From the NCBI GenBank assembly GCA_947502355.1, contig CANMZP010000001.1, forward strand, positions 124,001-188,000: a stretch of 64,000 nucleotides of DNA. Direction: 5' to 3'. Below, piece by piece: positions 25,595 to 35,275 of this stretch (its first letter is position 1; each line of letters starts with the position of its first letter). The DNA is from an uncultured Thalassotalea sp. (GTDB taxonomy: Bacteria; Pseudomonadota; Gammaproteobacteria; Enterobacterales; Alteromonadaceae). The notes under the pieces are model-generated. The model worked only from the letters and a program-made list of their open reading frames with translations, had not been told where the DNA came from and did no database searches. A program made the position numbers and the translations under genes.

Positions 25595-26002
25595 TTATGA
25601 ATTATTGTTATTTTTTAAGCTTGGCACTTCGGCCATAATACCAATTAAATTGGCGTTTGGATCTCGGATGAACCCCATCCACAAATGATGATCCGTCATT
25701 TTTGCTGCCAACTGAGGAGGACGTTCAATAACCACATCCTGCTTTTCAAAAGCTTTAAAAACCGCCTCAATATCAGACACTTTATAATATATGACTGAGG
25801 TATTATGATCTTCCTCTTTGCCTTGAAGTGTCGTTAACATAAGACGAATACCACCACAGTCAAAAAAAGAGAGGTTGGGGCCGGCATCAAAAAGCAATGT
25901 TAAACCAAGAATGTCTTTATAAAATGTTCTTGATGTTTGCATGTCATCAACACAAATTGCGATTTGGCCAATACCTTCAATATCAGTAGATTGCATACTC
26001 AC
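25595..26002 (-). CDS. VOC (glyoxalase/bleomycin-resistance) family protein
   Basis: A 135-residue single-domain protein of the vicinal oxygen chelate fold. The first half is GIGQIAICVDDMQTSRTFYKDILGLTLLFDAG and the second half ends in HHLWMGFIRDPNANLIGIMAE. Candidate metal ligands are a His and a Glu near the ends of these beta-alpha-beta units, but the first-strand His of canonical glyoxalase I is replaced by Ile/Ala, so metal binding is uncertain. Reaction unknown. It lies between the CocE-like gene and the SufS-SufE gene, all on the minus strand with short gaps. Confidence 0.8.
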   Translation of the reverse strand: MSMQSTDIEGIGQIAICVDDMQTSRTFYKDILGLTLLFDAGPNLSFFDCGGIRLMLTTLQGKEEDHNTSVIYYKVSDIEAVFKAFEKQDVVIERPPQLAAKMTDHHLWMGFIRDPNANLIGIMAEVPSLKNNNNS

Positions 26003-26042
26003 CCTGTTCCTTTACTTTATTTCTTTTGTTTATTTTATCGGC

Positions 26043-27716
26043 TTAACGGTGCTGGTTTGCGAGACTTATTATTCGCTCAACAATGGCTGTTACGCCATTC
26101 CCCCGAGATGGGCTAAGGTGCTGCATTAAGCCTAAGTGCTCAAAATACTCATTAATATCAAAGTCGATAATTTGCTGTGCGGTTTTGCCCTGAAAAGCAC
26201 TTAGTATAATCACCATCAATCCGCGGATCACCTTAGCATCACTGTCGGTAGTAAACGTTAATATGTTACTGATTGCATTAAAATCATAACGCAACCACGC
26301 CTTACTCTCGCAACCCGATATTAAGTCCTCATCACTTCGTTGCGCACGAGGCAGACGGGGCAATTCTTTTGCCAACAGCATAATTTGTCGGTGTCTTAAA
26401 TCCCATGATTTTGCGTTTTCAAAACGATCTATTACCTCATCAATGGATAAGAAACCCGTCATGTCAGCAGGTGCCGTATTAATGCCAATTGGGTCAACGG
26501 CTTCTTCCTTGGTGAAAAATGCTGACAACTGCGCAATAACATAATCTATTTCATCAAACGTGTTATATGCGGCAAGCGAAATACGAACCGCACCATCCAA
26601 GTTAAAATGGGCCATTAATGGCATAGCACAATGATGACCAGCTCGCACCGCAATCCCCTTGCTGTCTAAAAAGGCCGCCAAGTCTTGCGAATGCCCTTCT
26701 TTAAGTTTGATTGTAAATAGAGGAATATCTGGGCAACCGCTTACCAATAAATCGATGTAATTTATCTCTTTTAGTTTCTGATAGGCATAGTGCGTTAACT
26801 GGTGCTCGTACTCAGCGATGCCTGTACACAACTCACTTTGTAAAAAGCTAATCGTTGCCCCAAGGCCGACAACGCCACTAATATTGGGTGTGCCCGCTTC
26901 AAACTTATGTGGTAAGTCATTGTACGTTGTTGAATCAAAACTCACTGTTTTGATCATTTCGCCGCCAAATTGATACGGCGGCATCGCTTCTAACAAGCCT
27001 TGCTTGCCATAAAGTACGCCGACCCCATTCGGGCCAAACATTTTATGGGCTGAAAACACGTAAAAGTCGCAACCAAGGTTTTGCACATCCACATTAAAAT
27101 GAGCAATGGCCTGCGCCCCATCGATAACCGAAATAGCACCTACCGATTTTGCCATGGCAATCAGCGCCTCAATTGGATTTACTTTACCAAGGACGTTAGA
27201 TATATGGTTAACACTGATAATTTTGCAACGTTCAGTGATGAGATCATTCGCGGCTTCTAGGCAGATGCGCCCTTGTTCATCCAAAGGTAATATCACCAAT
27301 TTGGCACCGGTAATTTCTGCAACATGTTGCCAAGGCACAATATTGGCGTGATGCTCTGCAGTAGAAATCACAATCTCGTCACCTGGGCGTAATCTAGGCA
27401 AGGCATAGCACTGGGCAATAATATTTAGGCTTTCGGTTGTGCCTGTTGTCCAAATGATTTCTTTTTCATTATCGGCATGAATAAATTGTTTTACTTGTGC
27501 ACGAACCGCTTCAAAGGCCGTTGTTGCCTTAGCGCTTAAATAATGTGACGCACGATGTACATTGGCATTGGCTTGTTGATAATACGTTGATGTCGCATCA
27601 ATTACCTGTTGGGGTTTTTGAGTGGTCGCGCCGTTATCAACATACACCAAAGGTTGGTTATCACATTGAGTGGCTAAAATAGGAAATTGTTGACGAAATT
27701 GGTTGCTAGCAAACAC
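26043..27716 (-). CDS. Cysteine desulfurase fused to its sulfur acceptor (SufS-SufE / CsdA-CsdE fusion)
   Basis: A 557-residue fusion. Residues 1-400 are a group II cysteine desulfurase: PLP lysine K225 in SAHKMFGPNGVGVLYG, active-site Cys363 in AVRAGHHCAMP. After a linker (about 403-422) a SufE/CsdE domain follows (423-557), with the acceptor Cys469 in ISGCESKAW. The desulfurase takes sulfur from cysteine and passes it as persulfide to the SufE cysteine. The two are usually separate polypeptides, so the fusion keeps donor and acceptor together. No suf scaffold genes (sufBCD) are near, suggesting a CsdAE-like accessory role. The ORF is intact and both catalytic cysteines are present. Confidence 0.92.
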   Translation of the reverse strand: MFASNQFRQQFPILATQCDNQPLVYVDNGATTQKPQQVIDATSTYYQQANANVHRASHYLSAKATTAFEAVRAQVKQFIHADNEKEIIWTTGTTESLNIIAQCYALPRLRPGDEIVISTAEHHANIVPWQHVAEITGAKLVILPLDEQGRICLEAANDLITERCKIISVNHISNVLGKVNPIEALIAMAKSVGAISVIDGAQAIAHFNVDVQNLGCDFYVFSAHKMFGPNGVGVLYGKQGLLEAMPPYQFGGEMIKTVSFDSTTYNDLPHKFEAGTPNISGVVGLGATISFLQSELCTGIAEYEHQLTHYAYQKLKEINYIDLLVSGCPDIPLFTIKLKEGHSQDLAAFLDSKGIAVRAGHHCAMPLMAHFNLDGAVRISLAAYNTFDEIDYVIAQLSAFFTKEEAVDPIGINTAPADMTGFLSIDEVIDRFENAKSWDLRHRQIMLLAKELPRLPRAQRSDEDLISGCESKAWLRYDFNAISNILTFTTDSDAKVIRGLMVIILSAFQGKTAQQIIDFDINEYFEHLGLMQHLSPSRGNGVTAIVERIISLANQHR

Positions 27717-27775
27717 ACAGAACTCTTTGCTTTATATAATAAATAATAATGATTAAGTATATCCTAAATCTGTCT

Positions 27776-29206
27776 TTAAAGGGCAGATAAAGGCATATGG
27801 AATTTTTCCAGTTCCGACAAGGTTTTATGCTGATAAGACGTGGGTAAATCGGCTTCGAAATATTCCAGCTTGGTTGGCTGAAAAACGGCTTTAAAGGCAT
27901 TTTGCTTTTGGCGCTGACAAGTATTTGCCAAAAACACCCCAACCTCTTGTCGGTAGGCTTTGGGTGTACCAAGCACATAGCCTTTATCGGTTTTGTGGGT
28001 GATTGGGGTTTGCTCTTTTATTAAAGAAAACCATGGGATCACGTCTTTAAGCTGTTGTCGGGCATCCATATCACCGGAAAATACACTTTGGTTATCGACA
28101 ACAATGTTTTTGGCAATGGCCACCGTATCGTTTTGCAAACAGGCCGAATGCTGCTTCGGCAACGGGTATTCATCGATATAACCAATCAAGTGCAGCAATT
28201 CATGTTCAATCACCTGAGCACTGTCAAAATCATCAATAAATAACGTGCCGTTATTTACATTGGCATTGCCGGGGTTGGTGACAAACCCCATAAAGCCTGC
28301 TTCCCGATGTTTTTGCAATGGCTTTTCTACTTTACAGTCTATTCTCCCCGTTGCTTGGTGATCACACTGCATTTGTTGGTGAGCCAAATACTTAGGCGGC
28401 AGAAAACAAAAGTGTTCGGAAAAAAACGCCTGGTGATTAATGCGATTTAATTTTTGGTTTAGGTTTTGCAAATGACGTAAATCACCGGCAAAAAATTGAA
28501 TCGGGTATGCACATTGATTAGGTCGTTCTATGCCCTCAATAGCGCTGTATTGCTGATTTTTAATGGGCAAAGCCTGAAGATTGAGGGTATCGCCTTTTAT
28601 AATCGAAAAGTCTGATAGCTGAGCATACAAAGCTCTCAGTTCGGGTTTATCCGTTGCTTTTAATAACGGCAATAACCCCGCAAACCAAGTGCTATCGCCA
28701 TTGCCGACTGCCAGTTCGACACTTAACGTTACCGACTGAACAAAGCCATCACGATCGCTCTGTTCTATCGCCAAATTTAGATAGGATTTGGCCTGTTGGT
28801 ATAATTGATTCGACCTTGGTGGCGCAGCAAAAGCCAGTTGTTCAATAGCATCTTCAGCATACGCATTTATCGCCATGATACTGCCCTGCTCTAACGCTTG
28901 TTTGAACCAAAATTGATGATCCCTTTGTTCATCTTTCTGTTTGGCTAGTACTGCTAGCTGCCATGAAATATTTCCGTCGGTTTTGGCCAGATCCCTCGCA
29001 ATAGCTAGCCATTGACGGCTGCCTTTTTGCAGCCGTTCAAGCATTTTATATTGGCCAGACTTAATGTTTAAAGAGACAGCAAAAGCGAGTTGTGATGCGG
29101 TAAAATGATTGCTTTGAATTTGTTGATTTAAATAGCTTTGCAAACGAAAAGAGCTTGTTGATAACAACAAGCTCAAACAGGTTAACAAGGTAAAACGAAC
29201 CAACAT
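27776..29206 (-). CDS. Putative exported metallopeptidase-like protein with helical-repeat N-terminus
   Basis: A 476-residue protein of no named family that I recognise. It has an N-terminal hydrophobic signal (LLTCLSLLLST) and an alpha-helical repeat region (about 30-200) resembling Sel1/TPR repeats. A C-terminal domain carries the zinc-protease signature HELLHLIGYIDEYPL, with His335, Glu336, His339 and Asp345/Glu346. The HExxHxxGxxDE pattern fits metzincin-like or M64-like enzymes, with the Asp a possible third ligand. Eight cysteines lie in the C-terminal half. It ends 60 bp upstream of the SufS-SufE gene and sits 9 bp downstream of nlpI. Confidence 0.65.
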   Translation of the reverse strand: MLVRFTLLTCLSLLLSTSSFRLQSYLNQQIQSNHFTASQLAFAVSLNIKSGQYKMLERLQKGSRQWLAIARDLAKTDGNISWQLAVLAKQKDEQRDHQFWFKQALEQGSIMAINAYAEDAIEQLAFAAPPRSNQLYQQAKSYLNLAIEQSDRDGFVQSVTLSVELAVGNGDSTWFAGLLPLLKATDKPELRALYAQLSDFSIIKGDTLNLQALPIKNQQYSAIEGIERPNQCAYPIQFFAGDLRHLQNLNQKLNRINHQAFFSEHFCFLPPKYLAHQQMQCDHQATGRIDCKVEKPLQKHREAGFMGFVTNPGNANVNNGTLFIDDFDSAQVIEHELLHLIGYIDEYPLPKQHSACLQNDTVAIAKNIVVDNQSVFSGDMDARQQLKDVIPWFSLIKEQTPITHKTDKGYVLGTPKAYRQEVGVFLANTCQRQKQNAFKAVFQPTKLEYFEADLPTSYQHKTLSELEKFHMPLSAL

Positions 29207-29215
29207 AACGCGAAA

Positions 29216-30097
29216 CTACAGTTTGCTCGGCGCCGTAATAGAGTACATTAATGCCAGTTCCAGTTTGGCATAACGGTGTTCAATAAACTCATATACATTG
29301 GTGCTTAGTGCCAGCTTAAAATAATTGGCCGCGGCGTTTTTATTGCCTCGGTGCAAATTGTATTTCCCCAGATAAAAATAGCCTTCACACAGGCGGTTGG
29401 TTAATTCTTGACTGCTGGAAACCCCTTGTGGCATGGTTTGTAAAAATTCAGACTCGCTTAAGTCGCCCAAATATAATTTAAGGATATTATTCGCCCAACT
29501 GCCGTGATTCAATTTACTCATGTTCGTTTTTAAGTGGTCACTGGCTTTAATCGGATCAATTTCTCGCTCAAGCAAATACAACCAAGCAATTCGATATGGA
29601 TCTTCTTGTTCACGAGCATGAAATTTTTCAATATCGGCTATGCCAAGCTCTGGACGTCCACCATAATACAAGGCAATGCCGCGGTTAAGGTAAGCATAAT
29701 CATGGTTTGGGTTTAATTCGATAGCCGAATCAAAGGCTTCAAAAGCCTGTAAAAACTCTTGACGTTGCGTGGCATGAATACCGATAAAATTATACGCATC
29801 AACCATATCTGGCTTAAGCCTTAACGCCCTTTGAAAATCAAAGCTGGCTAGCCCTCTTAGACCGACACTGTCATAAATTACCCCACGGTCATAATATAAT
29901 TTTGCACGTTGTTCTTCGGTCACTTCAACTTTTGCAATAATTTCAGATAATCGTGCTAATGCCAGCTCACTTTGCTGATTAATTGGCAACGGCTCGGCAA
30001 TGACCAAATTTTCAAGACCTGTTGTTTTTGTTGTGCTTGCACACCCCGTTAATAAGCCTAAGATTAACGTAGATATGATTGGTAATTTAAAATTCAC
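29216..30097 (-). CDS. nlpI: NlpI, TPR lipoprotein
   Basis: A 293-residue lipoprotein when started at GTG 30097, which has AGGAA 8 nt upstream and gives a signal ending in LLTGC; a longer open frame upstream (to 30175) has no signal at its start. The length matches E. coli NlpI (294). TPR units include LYYDRGVIYDSVGLRGLASF, AYNFIGIHATQRQEF and AYLNRGIALYYGGR. NlpI recruits the protease Prc (Tsp) to peptidoglycan hydrolases such as MepS. The position directly behind pnp is the same as in E. coli and Vibrio, supporting the identification. Confidence 0.93.
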   Translation of the reverse strand: MNFKLPIISTLILGLLTGCASTTKTTGLENLVIAEPLPINQQSELALARLSEIIAKVEVTEEQRAKLYYDRGVIYDSVGLRGLASFDFQRALRLKPDMVDAYNFIGIHATQRQEFLQAFEAFDSAIELNPNHDYAYLNRGIALYYGGRPELGIADIEKFHAREQEDPYRIAWLYLLEREIDPIKASDHLKTNMSKLNHGSWANNILKLYLGDLSESEFLQTMPQGVSSSQELTNRLCEGYFYLGKYNLHRGNKNAAANYFKLALSTNVYEFIEHRYAKLELALMYSITAPSKL

Positions 30098-30140
30098 TAA
30101 TGTTCCTGGCAGATTTTTACTTACTATTATCACAGTATAT

Positions 30141-30166
30141 AAAAAAAGGGAGCCATGAGGCTCCCT
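30141..30166 (-). terminator. Intrinsic terminator between pnp and nlpI
   Basis: Minus strand: AGGGAGCC-TCAT-GGCTCCCT followed by a run of seven T. It lies about 50 bp past the pnp stop. Confidence 0.85.
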
Positions 30167-30217
30167 ATTTATCAAATTTTATTAAAAAATATGGTATTTC
30201 TTAATATTTTTAGGCAA

Positions 30218-32329
30218 TTACTCAGCAGCAGGTGCTTCGTCAGCTGGTTTTTCAACCGCTTCTTTCATGCTTAAACGTACACGGCCTTGACGGTCAACTT
30301 CAAGAACTTTAACCGTTACTTCCTGACCTTCTTTTAAGAAGTCAGTTACGTTGTTCACGCGCTCTTCAGCAATTTGTGAAATGTGAACTAAGCCATCTTT
30401 ACCTGGTAATACGTTAACAAACGCACCAAAGTCAACGATACGAACAACTTTACCGGTGTAAATTGAACCAACTTCGATTTCGGCTGTTAGTTCTTTAATG
30501 CGGTTGATTGCATCTTCAGCTTGCTCACCTGAAGTGGCAGCGATTTTAACCGTACCGTCATCTTCGATTTCAATCGTTGTACCCGTTTCTTCAGTAAGTT
30601 GACGGATTGTTGCACCACCTTTACCAATAACGTCACGGATTTTATCTGCGTTGATTTTCATTGTGTGAATGCGTGGAGCAAACTCAGAAATGTCTTCACG
30701 TGCAGAGTTGATTGCTTCGTCCATTACGCCCAAGATATGAATACGTGCGCCCTTCGCTTGGTTAAGCGCTGTTTGCATAATATCTTTAGTGATACCTTCA
30801 ATCTTGATATCCATTTGTAATGCCGTGATACCACCTTGCGTACCAGCTACTTTAAAGTCCATATCACCTAAGTGATCTTCATCACCTAAGATATCAGAAA
30901 GAACAACGTGGCTGTCACCTTCTTTAACAAGACCCATAGCGATACCAGCAACAGAATCTTTAATTGGTACACCAGCATCCATAAGTGCTAACGATGTACC
31001 ACAAACAGAAGCCATTGATGATGAACCGTTTGATTCTGTGATTTCAGAAACAACACGTACTGAGTACGGGAATTCTTCAATTGTTGGCATAACCGCTAAA
31101 ATACCGCGCTTAGCTAGACGACCGTGACCAATTTCACGACGCTTAGGAGAACCAACAAAACCTGTTTCACCTACACAGTATGGAGGGAAGTTGTAGTGAA
31201 GCATGAAGTGATCAGTTTTCTCACCTAGGATAGTTTCAACACGTTGTGCATCACGTTGTGTGCCTAACGTTGCTGTAACTAATGCTTGCGTTTCACCACG
31301 AGTAAACACAGCTGAACCGTGAGTACGAGGTAAAACACCCGTCATAACGTCAAGAGCACGGATCATTTCAGGATCGCGACCATCGATACGAGGTGCGCCA
31401 GATGTGATACGCTCACGAACAACTTTCTTCTCTAAGTCGTGGAATAAGTCTTTCGCTTCGCTAACGTCTAAGTCTTCGTCTTGAGCTTGTAATTGCTCAA
31501 CCACTGCGTTGCGAATTTCAGCTACTTTTTCGTAGCGAGCCGCTTTTTCAGTAATTTGGTAAGCTTCGTTTACTTGTGCTTCAGAAAGCTCTGCAATTTT
31601 CGCTGTTAACGCTTCATTTTTAACTGGTGCTTCCCAGTTCCATGAAGGTGTGTTTACTTCAGCAGCAAATTCTTTAATTGCATTGATGGCTTTTTGTGAT
31701 TCTTCGTGACCGTAAACAACGGCGCCAAGCATTACTTCTTCTGATAATACTTCCGCTTCTGATTCAACCATTAGTACCGCAGCTTCTGTACCTGCAACAA
31801 CTAGGTCTAGTTTACTTTCAACAAGTTCAGACTGTAATGGGTTTAATACGTACTGGTCGTTGATGTAACCAACGCGCGCTGCACCTACTGGACCATTAAA
31901 TGGCATACCAGTGATGGCTAATGCTGCTGACGTACCCAATAATGAGATGATGTCTGGGGCGATTTCAGGGTTTGCTGAAACAACCGTAATAATAACTTGA
32001 ACTTCGTTTGTAAACCCTTCAGGGAATAATGGACGAATTGGACGGTCAATTAAACGTGCAGTTAGGGTTTCTTCTTCTGAAGGACGACCTTCACGTTTGA
32101 AGAAACCACCAGGAATTTTACCTGCTGCGTATGTTTTTTCTTGGTAGTTAACCGTTAATGGAAAAAAGTCTTGGCCTGCAACGGCTTCTTTTTTACCTAC
32201 AACAGATACTAATACAGACGTATCGTCCATACTTGCCATAACGGCAGCTGTTGCTTGACGAGCGATAACACCTGTTTCTAGTGTTACTGTATGCTGTCCG
32301 TACTCAAATGTTTTAGTAATCGGAGTCAC
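30218..32329 (-). CDS. pnp: Polyribonucleotide nucleotidyltransferase (PNPase)
   Basis: A 703-residue enzyme with two RNase PH domains, a KH domain and an S1 domain. Recognisable blocks are [35 protein letters not shown] and the catalytic-site segment [13 protein letters not shown] in the second RNase PH domain. The KH domain has [15 protein letters not shown] and the S1 domain [21 protein letters not shown]. PNPase degrades RNA 3'-5' by phosphorolysis and works in the degradosome with RNase E. It differs from the usual rpsO-pnp pair in having an HAD gene between it and rpsO. The length is normal. Confidence 0.97.
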   Translation of the reverse strand: MTPITKTFEYGQHTVTLETGVIARQATAAVMASMDDTSVLVSVVGKKEAVAGQDFFPLTVNYQEKTYAAGKIPGGFFKREGRPSEEETLTARLIDRPIRPLFPEGFTNEVQVIITVVSANPEIAPDIISLLGTSAALAITGMPFNGPVGAARVGYINDQYVLNPLQSELVESKLDLVVAGTEAAVLMVESEAEVLSEEVMLGAVVYGHEESQKAINAIKEFAAEVNTPSWNWEAPVKNEALTAKIAELSEAQVNEAYQITEKAARYEKVAEIRNAVVEQLQAQDEDLDVSEAKDLFHDLEKKVVRERITSGAPRIDGRDPEMIRALDVMTGVLPRTHGSAVFTRGETQALVTATLGTQRDAQRVETILGEKTDHFMLHYNFPPYCVGETGFVGSPKRREIGHGRLAKRGILAVMPTIEEFPYSVRVVSEITESNGSSSMASVCGTSLALMDAGVPIKDSVAGIAMGLVKEGDSHVVLSDILGDEDHLGDMDFKVAGTQGGITALQMDIKIEGITKDIMQTALNQAKGARIHILGVMDEAINSAREDISEFAPRIHTMKINADKIRDVIGKGGATIRQLTEETGTTIEIEDDGTVKIAATSGEQAEDAINRIKELTAEIEVGSIYTGKVVRIVDFGAFVNVLPGKDGLVHISQIAEERVNNVTDFLKEGQEVTVKVLEVDRQGRVRLSMKEAVEKPADEAPAAE

Positions 32330-32534
32330 TGTGTTTTTCCTTTATTGATAAGAGCCCAACGCTCTTTTAATATTTCATTTTTAATTTCGCATGTAATTAT
32401 ACGCACTTAATATGACAATGCTACTATCTTTTTATCCTAGGATTCGCTAAAGATTGCCCATACAAAAAATCCATAACGATTTATAAAAATGGTTATGGAT
32501 TTTAGAGAAATAGGCAAAGGTTTAGACGGTAATG

Positions 32535-33179
32535 TTATGCCGTTACCTGATTAATAAAGTCATGCAATTGTTCGGTTTTAAAACAGGCATCACTTTCGCT
32601 TAAATCATCACGATTTACCAAGACGGTTCGCATGCCCAGATGCTTCGCTGTTGACAAGTTTTTAGGTTGGTCGTCATACATCACCGCATTTTCAGCAGCA
32701 AAACCAAAGTGGTCACAAATGCGATTAAAGGCATGCGGTGCAGGCTTCATTTGATAGTCGGTCAATTCGACACTAAATACATCGTCAAAATAATCCTCTA
32801 AACCTAAATGACGGATCATTCGTTTGGCATAAGGTTTAGGTGAATTGGTAAACACATAGCGTTTATTCGGGAAATTTGCCAATGCCTTTTGCAATTCAAC
32901 ATCAGGTTTTACATGGCTTAAATCAACGTCATGACTGTAAGAAGAAAATTTTTCGATATCAACTGACTTTTGATGCAACTGCAATCCACGCAAACTGCCA
33001 CCATAGCGGTGAAAATAATCGTCACACATGGCTTCGGCTTGTTGATAGCTAATACGCAAATCCTTCATTAAATAGGTATTCATTCTATCGATAATTTGTT
33101 CAATGATTTGGTTTTCTGGACGATATAACGTGTTGTCCAAGTCAAATAAGTGAATTTGTCTTTGTTTTAATTGCTTCAC
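32535..33179 (-). CDS. HAD-superfamily pyrimidine 5'-nucleotidase-like phosphatase
   Basis: A 214-residue HAD hydrolase. Motif I is LFDLDNTLYRP (nucleophile Asp14 and Asp16), motif II YVFTNSPKPY, motif III lysine in YQMKPAPHAF, and motif IV YDDQPKNL. The arrangement and the helical cap after motif I match pyrimidine 5'-nucleotidases (SDT1/YjjG-like). It removes phosphate from nucleotides such as UMP or CMP, or from other small substrates. It lies between rpsO and pnp, which are usually adjacent. About 205 bp separate its start from the pnp stop side, so it may be a separate unit. Confidence 0.88.
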   Translation of the reverse strand: MKQLKQRQIHLFDLDNTLYRPENQIIEQIIDRMNTYLMKDLRISYQQAEAMCDDYFHRYGGSLRGLQLHQKSVDIEKFSSYSHDVDLSHVKPDVELQKALANFPNKRYVFTNSPKPYAKRMIRHLGLEDYFDDVFSVELTDYQMKPAPHAFNRICDHFGFAAENAVMYDDQPKNLSTAKHLGMRTVLVNRDDLSESDACFKTEQLHDFINQVTA

Positions 33180-33309
33180 GAAGGATCTCTAAAAAATTAC
33201 TGTTAGATTTATGTTAACAGGATATCTTGTAAAAAAATGTCTGAATTTGTAGTTATTACAGGGACATACCCATATCCAAATAACGTATAGGCATATACCT
33301 TCACGTACA

Positions 33310-33336
33310 AAAAAAGGAGCCTAAGGCTCCTTTTTT
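33310..33336 (-). terminator. Bidirectional intrinsic terminator after rpsO
   Basis: AAAAAAGGAGCC-TAA-GGCTCCTTTTTT is a near-perfect inverted repeat with T runs in both directions. It lies about 20 bp past the rpsO stop. It would also stop any transcript from the plus strand. Confidence 0.85.
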
Positions 33337-33356
33337 GAAAACGAAAGAATTCGTTA

Positions 33357-33626
33357 TTAGCGACGTAGACCTAAACGTGCGATAAGGTCTGTGTAACGTG
33401 CTACGTTTTTACCTTTAAGGTAGTCTAAAAGCTTACGACGTTGGCTAACCATGCGTAAAAGACCACGACGTGAGTGGTGATCGTGGATGTGCTCTTTAAA
33501 GTGACCTTGAAGGTGGTTAATTTGAGTAGTTAATAAAGCAACTTGAACTTCAGGAGAACCAGTGTCACCTTCAGATTGTGCGTATTCTGCAACGATTGCA
33601 GCTTTTTGAGTAGCTGATAAAGACAT
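33357..33626 (-). CDS. rpsO: 30S ribosomal protein S15
   Basis: An 89-residue S15 from ATG 33626 ([15 protein letters not shown]); the open frame extends to 33728 but those residues are not part of S15. Conserved blocks are [39 protein letters not shown] and [13 protein letters not shown]15 binds 16S rRNA helices h20-22 and joins early in 30S assembly. In E. coli it represses its own mRNA through a pseudoknot; I did not fold the leader here. Length matches E. coli S15. Confidence 0.97.
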   Translation of the reverse strand: MSLSATQKAAIVAEYAQSEGDTGSPEVQVALLTTQINHLQGHFKEHIHDHHSRRGLLRMVSQRRKLLDYLKGKNVARYTDLIARLGLRR

Positions 33627-33772
33627 AATATGTACCTTTAGTGTTAAAAATAAAACCGTCTGGCCAAACACTAATTCAGCGAGACGACAAAAGAGCGCGT
33701 ATTCTACCATTAAAGCGAGGGGATGCAAGCGCTAAACGAAAATAACCGCAAGAAATCCCCCTCTCGATATGA

Positions 33773-34552
33773 TTATTTTGCTTTAGGCGATGTACCCGTT
33801 ACTCTAGACCAGGTTTGGGTTAATACATTACGTCGACTTTTTTCGGTCATCTTACCCATTTCTTGCATCGATTTACCCGGATGGACTTTTTTCACAATCG
33901 ACTCAAATGGAAAGTGTTTCATATCCGTCAAAAAGTCAACGGTCACAAAGTTGTACGGTACTAAATCCCCCATTGGAAACAATAGTTGATACACAGCCCA
34001 ACCATTACTGTGACCATTTTTAAGCGAATATTGGTGAATAGGCTGCCAAATTTCTCTTTCGATCTTTAGGTACTTTTCTGGATCCTCGGTTTTCATCCAA
34101 TTGACGTTAATTTTAGAATGCGGTTTTACTTCAACGCCTTCTTGCATTACCCAGAGCGATGACTCAACCATAGTGCGAGAAGACTCGGTACGACCAATAA
34201 ATTCATTAAAATCTTTTTCATTAAAAACCTGAGCATACACCTTGCCCATTGACTCATCCGCTTTATTGTACTGTGCCATACCAAGGTATGTTTCAATGAC
34301 AAAGTAATCACAACGGGAACGATCGCCATACATCACCCAATACACAGCCCAACTATTTTTCATTCCCTGATCAACCATTTGTTGGTGTAAGGGTTGCCAA
34401 AGCTCTTTTTCAACATTGACATAATCGGATGAGGTGGACTTCATACAGTGACTGACGAGAATTAATGGTTCACTGTTATCTGCAGCCCGTGCCGGGGACA
34501 ACATTAACGAAATTGCGATGGCAAATAACAGCGGTAAAGTTAGTGCTTTCAT
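33773..34552 (-). CDS. Exported protein with an internal duplication, function unknown
   Basis: A 259-residue protein with a signal peptide ending SPARA (about residue 23). The mature part contains two similar copies of one domain. The first has VEKELWQPLHQQMVDQGMKN and SWAVYWVMYG; the second has IEREIWQPIHQYSLKNGHSN and GWAVYQLLFP. The pattern E+E+WQP+H and WAVY suggests a tandem dimeric alpha/beta-barrel-like unit, perhaps related to small-molecule binding. I do not recognise a named family. It lies between rpsO and an acyl-CoA thioesterase gene and appears to be a single unit; residual function is unknown. Confidence 0.7.
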   Translation of the reverse strand: MKALTLPLLFAIAISLMLSPARAADNSEPLILVSHCMKSTSSDYVNVEKELWQPLHQQMVDQGMKNSWAVYWVMYGDRSRCDYFVIETYLGMAQYNKADESMGKVYAQVFNEKDFNEFIGRTESSRTMVESSLWVMQEGVEVKPHSKINVNWMKTEDPEKYLKIEREIWQPIHQYSLKNGHSNGWAVYQLLFPMGDLVPYNFVTVDFLTDMKHFPFESIVKKVHPGKSMQEMGKMTEKSRRNVLTQTWSRVTGTSPKAK

Positions 34553-34717
34553 TTCAAACTCCTTTGAAGGATCCTATCAAGGTTGAACCTACAGCATAGA
34601 GAGGGATTACTTGTTCTAAGAAGGCGTTCTTAGACTCAAGTACACTTTAAGCCTAGTGTGAATGAATATGAATGCAAGGTTACCCTGATCCAAAACGGCA
34701 TCAGGGGGAGAATTAAA

Positions 34718-35161
34718 TTAAGCCACTTTTTCCTGATTAGCGATAATTTCTAGCCAAGATGGCGGGATTGATGTTTTTTTACCGGTTTTATAATCAACGC
34801 AAACAATAAGCCCTGAGCCTTCTGCAGCCACTTTCTGATGTTGATGGCTTACTACACGATGATGAATGCTAAATCGGTCTTCAGCAATTTCGGTTACTCT
34901 AGCGCCAACGGTGATGGTATCTGGGTGTTCTAGTGGTATCTTATAACGGCAATCCGTGTGCCCAAGTATTGGGCCTATGCTAGTTGATGTATCAACACTC
35001 ATACCTTTAAATAAATCAAAATAAGCAACTCGGGCACTTTCAAACCACTTTAAGTACACCAAATTATTTACATGACCAAACGCATCCATATCGCCCCATA
35101 AAACAGGTATGTCCATTGTAACCGGATAGTCTTTTAATAGTTCTTCAATTGGGTTTGCCAT
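34718..35161 (-). CDS. YbgC/FadM-type acyl-CoA thioesterase
   Basis: A 147-residue hotdog protein of the 4-hydroxybenzoyl-CoA thioesterase class. The N-terminal motif VLWGDMDAFGHVNNLVYLKWFE contains the catalytic Asp (D24) and the following HVNN that define this family. It should release free acids from acyl-CoA or acyl-ACP; YbgC homologues act with the Tol-Pal system and FadM acts on long-chain CoA, but no such neighbours are here. It is a cytoplasmic protein of normal length. Confidence 0.88.
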   Translation of the reverse strand: MANPIEELLKDYPVTMDIPVLWGDMDAFGHVNNLVYLKWFESARVAYFDLFKGMSVDTSTSIGPILGHTDCRYKIPLEHPDTITVGARVTEIAEDRFSIHHRVVSHQHQKVAAEGSGLIVCVDYKTGKKTSIPPSWLEIIANQEKVA

Positions 35162-35275
35162 ATATTACTCCTTATTATTATATTGCCGCCTGTTTTAGGC
35201 CTAATGGCTATTATTATCATAGACTTTTATGACAATCTATATCAAAGCCGCCAAATATTTTCCTCTGCAAAGATT

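Noticed and set aside
27706-27978. 90-residue open frame on the minus strand
   Set aside because: It overlaps the metallopeptidase-like gene in another frame and ends inside the SufS-SufE start; shadow of a real gene.
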